Below, in pieces: positions 25,444 through 35,082 of a DNA stretch of 40,552 bases (the first letter of the stretch is position 1; each line of letters starts with the position of its first letter). The stretch comes from Saprospiraceae bacterium (GTDB lineage: Bacteria; Bacteroidota; Bacteroidia; Chitinophagales; Saprospiraceae). Location: contig JANQQI010000002.1 of the NCBI GenBank assembly GCA_028285085.1, positions 1 to 40,552 on the forward strand, read 5' to 3'. The notes under the pieces were generated by a model that ran no database searches, was not told the origin of the DNA, and was given only the letters and a program-made list of their open reading frames with translations. The translations under genes and the position numbers were made by a program.

Positions 25444-26133
25444 TCAAAAGCATCCCGTGGCTTTCCCCGGAAAAATCTGGCGCCTCAAATCCTTGGTACG
25501 TAAATAATATTTCTGTTGGATGCGGGGGCGAATTTCCACTTCACGAGGTGGCATGGTACCAAACCACCAATCCCAAAATCGGGTAGATACACCAAATGCA
25601 TGCTCGGGAAAGCGGCAATGATGCAATAAATGATGTTTCGCCAAGCGCGGAAACCAATGGGGATAACGTTCGTGATGCGCGATGTAATGCATGAGTAAAT
25701 ACCCCAGTGCTCCCACCAAAATCCCTACAAAATAACTTAGGGCGTGTTGCTCTAACCAACACCACAAGCCATAGAAAGCCAGAGCAAAGAGCGCTAAGCG
25801 AATGGTAAATGGTAGGAAAATCGTTTGAGATGGGTGTTCGTGGTGAACCCCGTGGAGAGCGAACCGAATAAAACGCATGAACGGTCGTTTCGCCGGAAAA
25901 TGAAACAAGAAGCGATGTATCAAATATTCCAGCAAGGTCCAACTCAACCAACCCAACAAAATCCAGCCAGCAATTTGCCAAAGCGGCAAACGATAAGCAG
26001 GTTGAAAGGCGAAGTAAAGCGCAAAAACGATGCCTGACACAATACTGATCACCCCCATTCGACCGGAGCGTTCTTTAACCCATTGGAAGTAACGTCGCCT
26101 TGCAAATTTGTACCTTTCCATAATTAAGATCAT
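25444..26133 (-). CDS. Sterol desaturase / fatty acid hydroxylase superfamily protein
   Basis: 229 residues (225 if the second ATG at 26121 is used). Hydrophobic helices surround the eight-histidine di-iron pattern: EYLIHRFLFH (69-78), HGVHHEHP (94-101), MHYIAHH (148-154) and KHHLLHH (166-172). This arrangement matches the fatty acid 2-hydroxylase branch of the superfamily, which uses oxygen and a di-iron centre to hydroxylate acyl chains at the membrane. Hydroxylated fatty acids are found in sphingolipids and aminolipids of Bacteroidetes, so such a substrate is plausible but not shown. Its position beside fabH on the same strand fits a role in lipid synthesis. Confidence 0.87.
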   Translation of the reverse strand: MILIMERYKFARRRYFQWVKERSGRMGVISIVSGIVFALYFAFQPAYRLPLWQIAGWILLGWLSWTLLEYLIHRFLFHFPAKRPFMRFIRFALHGVHHEHPSQTIFLPFTIRLALFALAFYGLWCWLEQHALSYFVGILVGALGYLLMHYIAHHERYPHWFPRLAKHHLLHHCRFPEHAFGVSTRFWDWWFGTMPPREVEIRPRIQQKYYLRTKDLRRQIFPGKATGCF

Positions 26134-26420
26134 TTTGAAAATGAAGTGAAATAGATGTTTTCATAAGTTTAAATCAAGATCAAAATGCAGAGATGTCTAA
26201 CGACTGAGGTGGGAATTTTACCGAAAAACATATTTAACATTATCTAATATTGCTATGCATCAATGGCAGCACGTACCAAACACAGTTTAATTTTCCTATT
26301 TTGGGTGAGCATTCATTTTAAATACTTCCCCATTAGCATTTCCCCACTCCAACATGAATGACAATAATTTGCGAATGATTTGAGGATCATTAGTTTGCAA
26401 AAACGCAAAACACAAAACCT

Positions 26421-27764
26421 ATGCAACAAGCTGTACGTCCCCCTTTGGGCGTTATTATTATCTACGCCATCGGACAATTGGGCTGGTCACTGGCCAGTTT
26501 TGGGGTAGCCAATTTGATCGTCTATTTTTATATGCCACCGGAGCCGGGACAAGAAGCCATTTTTCCGGTTTTCATTCAGCAGGGCGCCATTTTCGGAGTC
26601 ATTGCGGTGATTGGGCTAATCAATTTTGGGGGCCGGCTGTTCGACGGCATTACCGATCCGCTGATTGCCAACTGGTCAGATCGCAAGCAATCCACCTTTG
26701 GAAAGCGCAAATTCTTTATGGCCTGGGCGGCGGTGCCGTTTGCTTTACTCTCGTTCTTGATCTTCTACCCGCTCTCCTCTTCCGCCATTACTTTTAATAC
26801 TTGGTGGTTGGTCGCCATGGTCTTTCTGCTCTTTCTTTTTATGACGCTTTACGTGGTCCCCTACACCGCGTTGATCAGTGAATTAGGACACCATCCGAGT
26901 GACCGCTTACTTATCAGTACTTTGATTTCCGTCACTTGGGCCTTAGGATTTATAATAGGGCAAAGCATTTTTGTAGTCCAATCGATATTTGAAGCAAGCA
27001 TGGGAAGTGTCAAGGCCTTTCAAATGGGCGTAGGCATCTTCGCGGTTGTGGCATTGATTTGTATGTTCATTCCGGTCTTTTTTCTAAACGAAAAGAAATA
27101 CTGTTACCAGCAAAACCAACATCATCCACTATCCACTTCTCTACGTACCGTTTTTAGCAATCTTAATTTTCGCTATTTCATCTTTTCCGATTTAATGTAT
27201 TGGTTGGCGTTAACGTTTATCCAATTGGGCGTCAGCTACTACGTTACGGTCTTATTTGGTTTGGACAAGGGATTTGCTACGCTTTTTGCGACCATCGGTT
27301 TTTTGGGTAGTTTTTTACTATATATTCCCATCAATATCATTGCGAAACGTTGGGGGAAGAAGATCTTGATCAACGCTGCGTTTTTAGTTTTTTGCCTCAT
27401 TTTCATCCTGACTTATTTCACGCCACAACTGCCGATGAATAAAGAAGTTTTGTTCTATCTATTGGCGATTCTATCTGCCTATCCCCTGGCCACCTTCGGC
27501 ATTTTGCCCAATACCATCATCGCAGATATGGTATACGAAAGTGAAGCGGCTACCGGACAACAGCTCTCCGGGATGTTTTACGCGACCCGCAATTTTATGA
27601 TGAAATTGGGGATTTCCATGGCGGGATTAATTTTTCCATCGCTCTTACAATTAGGTAAAAGTAGCGCGCAGAATTTAGGGATCAGACTGACGGCCCTCTT
27701 TGCGGTAGTGTGTTGTGTGATAGGGTTTTTATTATTTTTAAAATATCGTGAAAAAGCTAAGTAG
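26421..27764 (+). CDS. MFS transporter of the GPH (sugar:cation symporter) type
   Basis: 447 residues with about 12 hydrophobic segments. The block GGRLFDGITDPLIANWSDRKQSTFGKRKFF (about 74-103) is the loop 2-3 signature of glycoside-pentoside-hexuronide:cation symporters, with the DP...SDR...GKR pattern. PYTALISELG near 147-156 is also typical, as is IIADMVYESEAATGQQLSGMFYA in the C-terminal half. The family imports sugars or related solutes with sodium or protons at the inner membrane; the solute is unknown. The ATG at 26421 follows a 287-base divergent gap shared with the hydroxylase gene. The gene is followed, 63 bases later, by a membrane protein on the same strand. Confidence 0.88.
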   Translation: MQQAVRPPLGVIIIYAIGQLGWSLASFGVANLIVYFYMPPEPGQEAIFPVFIQQGAIFGVIAVIGLINFGGRLFDGITDPLIANWSDRKQSTFGKRKFFMAWAAVPFALLSFLIFYPLSSSAITFNTWWLVAMVFLLFLFMTLYVVPYTALISELGHHPSDRLLISTLISVTWALGFIIGQSIFVVQSIFEASMGSVKAFQMGVGIFAVVALICMFIPVFFLNEKKYCYQQNQHHPLSTSLRTVFSNLNFRYFIFSDLMYWLALTFIQLGVSYYVTVLFGLDKGFATLFATIGFLGSFLLYIPINIIAKRWGKKILINAAFLVFCLIFILTYFTPQLPMNKEVLFYLLAILSAYPLATFGILPNTIIADMVYESEAATGQQLSGMFYATRNFMMKLGISMAGLIFPSLLQLGKSSAQNLGIRLTALFAVVCCVIGFLLFLKYREKAK

Positions 27765-27827
27765 GGATGCGGTCACGTTCAGAAAGAAACCCTATTTTCA
27801 CTTTAGTAAAAAATACAACTTAGAGTT

Positions 27828-28562
27828 ATGAATATACTTAGTCAAGATCGAATAGAACGTGTACAGCACGAGGGTTACCAGTTGCATATCAGCGATTGTA
27901 TTTCTCGGGCGGCCAATCTCATCCAAAAGGAATTGGGGATGTTTATTGCTTTTACGCTGGTCTCTTTTGCCATTAGCATGACGGCCTCTTTCATTCCCTT
28001 CGCTAGTTTTTTAGTAAGTCCTCCTTTGACAGCAGGCTGGATTATTGCCGCCTACAAAGTAGATCAGGGTGAACGACTGGAATTTGGTGATTTTTTCAAG
28101 GGATTCAACTATCTGGGAGAGCTATTACTCGCCAATATTTTTCTTATTTTAATCGTGTTTGTCATAGCTATACCATTCATTATCTTATTTCTACTGTTCG
28201 GCGTAGGCCTTGGCGAATCTGGGTTCTTCCTGATCTTCGTATTGAGCTTTGTGGGGATGATTGGCGGGATTTTATTAATGTGCCTGTATACTTTCAATCA
28301 GCACTTCATCATTTTCGCTGGTAAGCGGGCCTGGGATGCGATGGAAACCAGCCGAAATACAGTCATGCTTCAATTGGGTTCCTTTTTGGGGTTTATTATC
28401 ATTCTTACCCTCATCAATATCGGTGGGATGCTCTGTCTATTCGTCGGTTTGTTGTACACCATTCCACTCACCGCGGTAGCTATTTATATTGCCTTTGCGG
28501 ATATTTTCCGGTTGGATCATGAGCAGGAAGGTGATGATATTATCAATCATTTGGTTGAATAA
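27828..28562 (+). CDS. Multi-pass membrane protein of unknown function
   Basis: 244 residues with about six strongly hydrophobic segments, separated by short loops. An amphipathic start (ISDCISRAANLIQKELGMF) precedes the first helix. The sequence LSPPLTAGWIIAAYKVDQGE-like region (about 66-86) and the loop FAGKRAWDAMETSRNTV (about 163-180) resemble DUF975/DUF4013-type membrane proteins, whose function is not known. The C-terminus is acidic (HEQEGDDIINHLVE). It lies between the GPH symporter and recQ in the same direction, with 63-base gaps on each side, so a loose operon is possible. Confidence 0.7.
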   Translation: MNILSQDRIERVQHEGYQLHISDCISRAANLIQKELGMFIAFTLVSFAISMTASFIPFASFLVSPPLTAGWIIAAYKVDQGERLEFGDFFKGFNYLGELLLANIFLILIVFVIAIPFIILFLLFGVGLGESGFFLIFVLSFVGMIGGILLMCLYTFNQHFIIFAGKRAWDAMETSRNTVMLQLGSFLGFIIILTLINIGGMLCLFVGLLYTIPLTAVAIYIAFADIFRLDHEQEGDDIINHLVE

Positions 28563-28625
28563 TAAAGGTTAAACCTTCTTATTTTAATAAAATACTGACT
28601 TTTCGAAATAGGCATAACGTGAGAT

Positions 28626-30788
28626 ATGGAGAAAACGACCGATCAGTTGCCAACTTTGGAGACCGCTCAAGAAGCGCTTAAAAAATACTTCGGGTATGAT
28701 CAATTCCGCCCCATGCAGGCGGATATCATTTCGGCTATTTACGGCGGAAAAGATGCACTAGTCTTAATGCCTACGGGAGGTGGAAAATCAATTTGCTATC
28801 AAATTCCAGCTATTACTTTGCCGGGGATGTGTATTGTGGTGTCACCGCTCATTTCGTTAATGAAAGACCAAGTGGAAAGTCTTCGAGCTAACGGTGTGGC
28901 CGCTGCTTTTCTGAATAGCTCCCAAACCTCACAGGAGCAGCAAGCGATTGAGGATAAAGTGTATCACGGTCAATTGCAATTGCTCTACGTCTCGCCGGAG
29001 AAAATGGTCTCACAGTCTTTTCTACCGCTGATCAAACAAGCGCGGGTGAGTCTATTCGCTATTGACGAAGCCCACTGTATTTCTTCCTGGGGGCACGATT
29101 TCCGACCGGAGTACAAACAGCTACAATTCTTAAAAAAGCAGTTTCCAAGCGTGCCCGTCGCGGCCCTTACTGCTACGGCGGATAAAGTCACCCGCCGCGA
29201 CATTATCCAGCAATTGCATTTGCCGGCCCCTAAAGTATTCATCGCGTCTTTTGACCGGCCCAATCTTAGTCTGAATGTTAGGCCCGGCCAAAAACGGATC
29301 GAACAGATCCTCGATTTCATCGGCGAGCGGCCCAATCAGGCGGGCATTATCTATTGCCTCAGTCGGAAATCAACGGAGGAGGTCGCCAAGAAATTAAAAC
29401 AGCGGGGCCTCAAAGCTGGGGCCTACCATGCCGGCCTGGGCGCCCCGGAGCGTTCTAGAATCCAAGAAGATTTTATCAACGATAATTTACTCATCGTTTG
29501 CGCCACCATTGCCTTCGGGATGGGGATCGACAAATCCAACGTGCGCTGGGTCATCCATTATAATTTGCCCAAAAATATTGAAGGCTACTATCAAGAAATT
29601 GGACGAGCGGGACGCGACGGTGCACGGGCAGACACTTTGCTTTTTTACAGTTTTCGGGACGTTACCGTGATGCGTGATATCTTGATGAGCAATCGAAGTG
29701 AGAACCTCGAGGTCCAATTGTCTAAGCTCGAACGCATGCAGCAATACGCCGAAGCGTTGATTTGTCGCCGCAAGATTTTGCTTAGTTATTTCGGAGAACA
29801 TCTCGAAGAAGACTGTGGCAACTGCGATGTATGCAAAAATCCGCCGCAGTATTTTGACGGCACCGTGATCACACAAAAAGCGCTTTCTGCCGTCGCTCGG
29901 CTCAAAGAAAAAGTGGGGCTGCGTATGCTCATCGATGTACTACGCGGCTCGCGCCGCAAAGAATTACTGGCTTTGGGTTACGATAAAATCAAAACTTACG
30001 GCATTGGTGGCGATCTATCGGCCTTCGCCTGGCAAGCCTTGATCGGACAAATGATCAACCTAGGCTTACTCGAAATTGCGTTTGACCAAAAAAACTCTCT
30101 AAAACTCACCGAAGCCAGTAAAGACGTCTTGTTTCACAATCGTAAGGTACAATTGGTACGTATGACAGACATCAAGCAGCGCCAAGAGGAACAACGTCAG
30201 AAAGTAAAACCCAAAACGCAGCGCGAGCGCGTGCGGGATGAACTTTTCGAAGCCTTACGCCAATTACGGCGCGAGCTAGCTCGCGAAAAAGGGATTCCAC
30301 CTTATCTTGTCTTCTCCGATGCCAGTCTGGAAGAGATGGCAGCACGCCGACCGGTGTCAGAATTTGATTTTTCAATGATCTCCGGGGTAGGTGAAAAGAA
30401 GATGGAACAATACGGCGATATCTTCATCAAAGCCATCACCTCATTTATTGGGAAAAAAAGCGACGAAGGCGTCACCCTGGCCGGTGCGACTCAGTTTCAA
30501 ACCTTACAACTTTATAAGCGAGGACTACGCGTACACGAAATTGCCCAAACCAGAAACATTAGTGAACAAACGGTTTATGAGCATCTGGTGAAACTCTACG
30601 CGACTGATCAAGGCGTCGATTACAAGCATTTTGTCAATCAAAAAGAAATTGCCCAGGTGGTGCAAGTCGTCAAAAGCATTACCCCACCCTATAAGTTGCG
30701 GGAAATCTACGATGCGTTAAACGAAGAAATGCCTTACCACAAAATCCGCTTTGCGCTGGCTTACTACTACAAGCGGGGTGGAAAATAA
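28626..30788 (+). CDS. recQ: ATP-dependent DNA helicase RecQ
   Basis: 720 residues. Helicase motifs in order: FRPMQADII (motif 0), MPTGGGKS (Walker A, about 48-55), DEAHCISSWGHDFRPEY (motif II and the RecQ aromatic loop, from 147), TATAD, and QEIGRAGRDG (motif VI). Four cysteines in ICRRKILLSYF...DCGNCDVC bind zinc, followed by a winged-helix RQC domain and an HRDC-like segment near 530-610. The C-terminal tail has an extra helix-turn-helix (RGLRVHEIAQTRNISEQTVYEHL), as in the long RecQ form of this phylum. RecQ unwinds DNA 3' to 5' in recombination and fork repair. Its stop is three bases from the convergent gene at 30792. Confidence 0.97.
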   Translation: MEKTTDQLPTLETAQEALKKYFGYDQFRPMQADIISAIYGGKDALVLMPTGGGKSICYQIPAITLPGMCIVVSPLISLMKDQVESLRANGVAAAFLNSSQTSQEQQAIEDKVYHGQLQLLYVSPEKMVSQSFLPLIKQARVSLFAIDEAHCISSWGHDFRPEYKQLQFLKKQFPSVPVAALTATADKVTRRDIIQQLHLPAPKVFIASFDRPNLSLNVRPGQKRIEQILDFIGERPNQAGIIYCLSRKSTEEVAKKLKQRGLKAGAYHAGLGAPERSRIQEDFINDNLLIVCATIAFGMGIDKSNVRWVIHYNLPKNIEGYYQEIGRAGRDGARADTLLFYSFRDVTVMRDILMSNRSENLEVQLSKLERMQQYAEALICRRKILLSYFGEHLEEDCGNCDVCKNPPQYFDGTVITQKALSAVARLKEKVGLRMLIDVLRGSRRKELLALGYDKIKTYGIGGDLSAFAWQALIGQMINLGLLEIAFDQKNSLKLTEASKDVLFHNRKVQLVRMTDIKQRQEEQRQKVKPKTQRERVRDELFEALRQLRRELAREKGIPPYLVFSDASLEEMAARRPVSEFDFSMISGVGEKKMEQYGDIFIKAITSFIGKKSDEGVTLAGATQFQTLQLYKRGLRVHEIAQTRNISEQTVYEHLVKLYATDQGVDYKHFVNQKEIAQVVQVVKSITPPYKLREIYDALNEEMPYHKIRFALAYYYKRGGK

Positions 30789-30791
30789 AGA

Positions 30792-32075
30792 CTAGGTCTT
30801 CCGCTTTTTCTTCTTTGCCGCCGGGAACAAGACATTATTCAAAATCAGACGATAGCCAGGTGAATTAGGATGCAGATTCAAATCCGTCTCAGGGTCTTCG
30901 ACGTAGTGACGATAATCCTCCGGATCGTGCCCACCGTAAAAAGTCCAAAATCCCTGTCCGTGCACGCCGTGGATATAGCGGGCCTCGGTAGCCGGTTTGT
31001 TTTCACCAAGAATCAACACATCCGATTTGATATGCTGCTTGCGGAAAGCGGTGGTTTGTCCCATAAAGCCTTTAACCGTGCGCGTATGACACTGCGTCAG
31101 CATGGTCGGCACCGGGTCCCACTTTGCAGAAAAGTCGAAAAGCGTGAAGTAATCCTGCTCGGGATTTACTTTACGAATGGTGGTATTATCAATATTTGAG
31201 TATTCGTATACCAAAGGATCACGAATCAGCTCAATATCCTTGAAGGCAAAGGTTTTACTGAAATCCAATTTACTTTGCGCCTGCGGGTCAGCGGGGTCAC
31301 CGTCATACATGCTTTCACAAATATCAAGTCCTTCGGCGGCAAGCGCAATATCGTAGGTATCGGTGGCCGAACACATTGCAAACATAAATCCACCTCCACC
31401 GACGTAGTCTCGGATCGTTTTCACCACAGCGAGCTTTAATTGGGATACTTTAGCAAAACCCAGCTGGCTGGCCAGGGCCTCCATCCGTCGCACATTCTCT
31501 TTGTACCAAGGCATATTGCGGAAGCTTCGGTAGAACTTCCCGTATTGTCCAGTGAAATCTTCGTGGTGCAGGTGTAGCCAATCGTATTTGGCGAGCTTAC
31601 CATCCAGTACATCGGTATCGTAAACCGTTTCGTAGGGAATCTCCGCGTAGGTCAGAACCATCGTTACCGCATCATCCCATGGTTGAATCTTTTCACCGCG
31701 GGCATTAAAGTCGGGGGTATAAACGGCAATTTGAGGCGCCACTTCCAGTTTCATCGCTTCCTGATTGACTTCCGGGTCACCGATATCCGCTAAAATCTTA
31801 TTCAGCTGAGCATCGGGAATTACTTCATAGCTTACATCCCGAGTCAAGCATTCCTTTTCAAAAGTGCTCGTATGCTTAAACGCAAAGCTACCGCCACGAT
31901 AATTCAGCAACCACCAGGCTTCGACATTATTGTCCAGTACCCAGTAAGTAATGCCATAGGCTTTAAGATGATTTTTTTGCTCGGTATCCATTGGTAGCAG
32001 GATATAAGCCGCAGATAGCTGGCTGCTACCGATCGCTAAAAATGCAAGTAAAAACAGAAGTCTGGAGAAATGCAT
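30792..32075 (-). CDS. Exported protein of the family often labelled asparagine synthetase B
   Basis: 427 residues with a signal peptide (LLFLLAFLAIGSSQLSA, about 6-22). In Bacteroidetes, proteins of this type are commonly annotated as asparagine synthetase B, but I see none of the synthetase ATP-pyrophosphatase motifs and no N-terminal Cys nucleophile after the Met. The middle contains YVGGGGFMFAMCSATDTYDIAL, which resembles the nucleophile elbow of class I glutamine amidotransferase-like folds, with Cys as the candidate residue. Later blocks include MLTQCHTRTVKGFMGQTTAF and IHGVHGQGFWTFYGGHDPEDY. A periplasmic or outer location is predicted. Reaction unknown. The C-terminus is very basic (AAKKKKRKT). 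Confidence 0.75.
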   Translation of the reverse strand: MHFSRLLFLLAFLAIGSSQLSAAYILLPMDTEQKNHLKAYGITYWVLDNNVEAWWLLNYRGGSFAFKHTSTFEKECLTRDVSYEVIPDAQLNKILADIGDPEVNQEAMKLEVAPQIAVYTPDFNARGEKIQPWDDAVTMVLTYAEIPYETVYDTDVLDGKLAKYDWLHLHHEDFTGQYGKFYRSFRNMPWYKENVRRMEALASQLGFAKVSQLKLAVVKTIRDYVGGGGFMFAMCSATDTYDIALAAEGLDICESMYDGDPADPQAQSKLDFSKTFAFKDIELIRDPLVYEYSNIDNTTIRKVNPEQDYFTLFDFSAKWDPVPTMLTQCHTRTVKGFMGQTTAFRKQHIKSDVLILGENKPATEARYIHGVHGQGFWTFYGGHDPEDYRHYVEDPETDLNLHPNSPGYRLILNNVLFPAAKKKKRKT

Positions 32076-32300
32076 AGATTATTTATTTGATTGTGTTCAA
32101 CGGAACATATTGGGTTCAAGTTGCTTTAAAGTACTGTTTGAATTATTTCTTATTGGAATAACGCAAAACCAGGGCTAATTGATACGAGGATTTGCGGTTA
32201 CTGTCTGTCAGCGGGCTGTAGGAATGTCGTATTTATCATTGTTTGATTGCTTCGAGTTTACGATCAGAAGTTAAGTTTGGAAAAATTTGCGATAGTGGTA

Positions 32301-32354
32301 GGCTTTGAGGGAGGGACCCACCCTCAGCCGCCACCGCCGACCATTTTTTGGCCG
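32301..32354. repeat. Two adjacent GC-rich hairpins in an AT-rich gap
   Basis: GGC-TT-TGAGGG (32301-32311) pairs with CCCTCAGCC (32321-32329), and CGACCA (32338-32343) pairs with TGGCCG (32349-32354) with one mismatch across a T-rich loop. They stand out in the 889-base gap 32076-32964. I see no convincing gene in that gap; a 91-codon minus-strand ORF there has no supporting signal. Confidence 0.5.
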
Positions 32355-32897
32355 CAAGAATTTTCGGGCATATCGTTCCCAGCCTTTGCCAAGAACATTT
32401 TATGGACAAATGGTTAAATACAATCGTTTCTAGAAATATTTCTACTATCTATAGATTCCATTTTCCCAAAATTCCATAAAATCATATTGTATTTTTTGCA
32501 AATCGACGACATAACTCCCTCATATTCAAAGTGAAAAAATTTTAAAAAAAGTTGACTTTCAACATAAAAAACTTGCAAAACACACCGCCAAAACCTTACC
32601 AGGCCTACTCTATTCAAACATTTTCTTCCTATTAAGCTAAGTGGCAAGTTCTTCTTACAATAAACGAAGGCGTTTTCAGAAATAAGCAAATGAGGACTTT
32701 CGTTAAGAAAACTTTAAAACAATTGAGGGCTTACCCTATACGCATTATTATTAATTTGCACGCTTGTTCCTCGAAAATTGGGTGCAATACGCAACATTGT
32801 CTTATAGTTGCGTTTAGTATCTATAGAAGTTGTTTAAAATTAGGTAGATGATGACTTTGAGAACGATTATAACCACTATTTTCAACCAACTTCACTG

Positions 32898-32905
32898 TAT
32901 ATTTG
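32898..32905 (+). promoter_or_regulatory. -7 promoter box TATATTTG of the VWA gene
   Basis: Exact TAnnTTTG box ending 59 bases before the ATG at 32965. No -33 TTTG was found at the standard distance. Confidence 0.45.
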
Positions 32906-32964
32906 AGCATTCTATCCAATTTCTGACAACAAACCGATTGATCGCTAACGACTGATTCTACTGA

Positions 32965-35058
32965 ATGGAAAATCTCAGTTTTCAATATCCTACCTGGTAC
33001 CTGATTCTATGCTTTCTACTTGGGCTGACTTATGCGCTTGTCCTTTATTTCCGCAACGACACCTTTAAGGATCGTGCCGGATGGCTCAATGGATTGTTGG
33101 GAGGACTCCGCTTCCTGACCGTGAGCCTGCTCAGCATTTTACTGTTGTCTCCTCTGCTTAAGTCCGCTATCCGTGAAGTCAAAAAGCCAATCGTAGTCAT
33201 TGCGCAAGATCAATCTGAATCGGTCTTAAATAATCTTGATTCAGCCGTCTACGCGAATGCCTTGGATCAATTGAGCGATCAGCTGGCGGCCGACTATGAG
33301 CTGAAGCAATATGCCTTCGGTAGTGAAGTCCGTGAAGGCATTGATTTTAATTTTACGGACAAGGTCAGTAATCTATCGGAGGTTTTACAGTCACTTTACG
33401 ATCAATACAGCAATCAAAACCTTGGAGCCGTTATTCTGGCTACTGACGGGATTTACAACGAAGGCAGTAATCCCATCTACGCCGGGGCAAAGCTCTCAGC
33501 GCCCATTTATACCGTAGCACTAGGCGATACGACTCTGAAAAAGGATTTAGTATTGAAACGGGTATTCCATAATAAGATCGCTTACCTCGGAGATAAATTT
33601 GGGATTCAAGTTGATATCACTGCTCAAAACGCAGTGGGAAGTAGTACCGTTTTAACGATCTCTGCGGTGGAAAATGGCCAATTACGCCGCCTACAACAGT
33701 TTCCTCTTACCATTGACCAAAATGATTTTTTCCGCACGCAGGAAGTGATTCTCGATGCCGACAAAAGCGGTGTACAACGTTACCGAATTAGTTTAAATGG
33801 AATTGAGGGAGAAGAAACGCGGGCAAACAACAGCAAAGATATCTTCGTTGACATTCTCGATGCTCGACAAAAAATCCTGCTGCTGGCTAATGCACCTCAC
33901 CCAGACCTTACGGCAATCCGTCAAAGCATTTCGACCAACAAAAACTACGAGGTAACGATTAAGTATATTGCTGAGCCAGCACTGAATCTGGCGCAGTATG
34001 ATTTTGTAGTTTTACACAATTTGCCCAGCCAAACCCGAGATGCTGCCGCGGCTCTAAAAGTGCTCAATGATCAGCAAATCCCACGTTTGTTTATCGTCGG
34101 GCCACAAACGAATTTCCAGCGCTTCACTCAGGTACAGCCTCTGGTGAACATCACTGCCGACTTGCGCAATACAAATGATGTTCAGGCCAGCTTAAATAAT
34201 GCTTTTAATCTTTTTACTATCGACGATGAGCTGCGACAAAAGCTCCCCAATTTTGCGCCCCTGGTCGCCCCCTTCGGTGATTTCAAAGAAAATCCAAATG
34301 CTTCTGTGTTGTTGTTCCAACGTATTGGAAAGATTGATACCAAATATCCATTGCTCGCTTTCGGAGAGCAGAATAATACCAAAATTGGTGTCCTCTGCGC
34401 GGAAGGGATTTGGAAATGGCGATTGTTTGACTATTTACAGCATCAAAATCATCAGCTTTTCGATGGTTTGATTAGTAAGACTTTTCAATATCTGACGCTG
34501 AAAGAAGATAAGCGGAAGTTTCGGGTGAGTTTGAATAAGAATATTTTTAATGAGAATGAAGAAATTTACTTTGACGCTGAGTTATACAATCAGAGTTATG
34601 AGTTGATCAATGAACCCGATGTTTCTCTTGTGATCACCGATGAGGCGGGCAATGATTTCAATTTCACTTTTGACCGCAACGCCAATCGTTCTTACAGCCT
34701 CTCCAATCGCTCGTTCCCAGTCGGTAATTATCGCTTTCGTGCTAGCGTTATGAGTGGCGGTGAGCAATTGACCTACAACGGCCAATTTAGCGTTCAACCG
34801 ATCCAACTAGAAGTTTACGAAAATACCGCAGATCACGGTTTACTCCGCTTGTTAAGTGCTGAATACGGCGGTGCACTCTTTTACCCTGATCAACTTGATC
34901 AACTCGGTACGACCATCAAAGAAAAAGGTAATATCCTGCCAGTGATATACGAAACCACCAAGACCCGCCCGGTCATCCATCTCAAATGGTTATTCTTTTT
35001 ACTGCTGGGATTACTTACTCTGGAATGGTTTATTCGCCGGTATTATGGCTCCTACTAG
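32965..35058 (+). CDS. VWA-domain membrane protein
   Basis: 697 residues. Two transmembrane helices near the N-terminus (about 10-28 and 47-66) precede a von Willebrand A-like domain with a MIDAS start DQSES (82-86) and the later block AVILATDGIYNEGSNP. The next region contains a Rossmann-like stretch, ILLLANAPHPDLTAIRQSI...YDFVVLHNLPSQ, as seen in amidotransferase-like domains of this family, then beta-rich domains. A single C-terminal helix (WLFFLLLGLLTLEWFI) is followed by RRYYGSY. Most of the chain is probably outside the cytoplasm. Such proteins are widespread in Bacteroidetes; a scaffold or metal-dependent binding role is inferred only. A small exported protein follows after 24 bases, probably in the same operon. 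Confidence 0.8.
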   Translation: MENLSFQYPTWYLILCFLLGLTYALVLYFRNDTFKDRAGWLNGLLGGLRFLTVSLLSILLLSPLLKSAIREVKKPIVVIAQDQSESVLNNLDSAVYANALDQLSDQLAADYELKQYAFGSEVREGIDFNFTDKVSNLSEVLQSLYDQYSNQNLGAVILATDGIYNEGSNPIYAGAKLSAPIYTVALGDTTLKKDLVLKRVFHNKIAYLGDKFGIQVDITAQNAVGSSTVLTISAVENGQLRRLQQFPLTIDQNDFFRTQEVILDADKSGVQRYRISLNGIEGEETRANNSKDIFVDILDARQKILLLANAPHPDLTAIRQSISTNKNYEVTIKYIAEPALNLAQYDFVVLHNLPSQTRDAAAALKVLNDQQIPRLFIVGPQTNFQRFTQVQPLVNITADLRNTNDVQASLNNAFNLFTIDDELRQKLPNFAPLVAPFGDFKENPNASVLLFQRIGKIDTKYPLLAFGEQNNTKIGVLCAEGIWKWRLFDYLQHQNHQLFDGLISKTFQYLTLKEDKRKFRVSLNKNIFNENEEIYFDAELYNQSYELINEPDVSLVITDEAGNDFNFTFDRNANRSYSLSNRSFPVGNYRFRASVMSGGEQLTYNGQFSVQPIQLEVYENTADHGLLRLLSAEYGGALFYPDQLDQLGTTIKEKGNILPVIYETTKTRPVIHLKWLFFLLLGLLTLEWFIRRYYGSY

Positions 35059-35082
35059 CACTTTTGCAGACGGGAAATTACG

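Noticed and set aside
32414-32689. 91-codon minus-strand ORF in the 32076-32964 gap
   Set aside because: AT-rich spacer with no domain, promoter or terminator support; product looks random.
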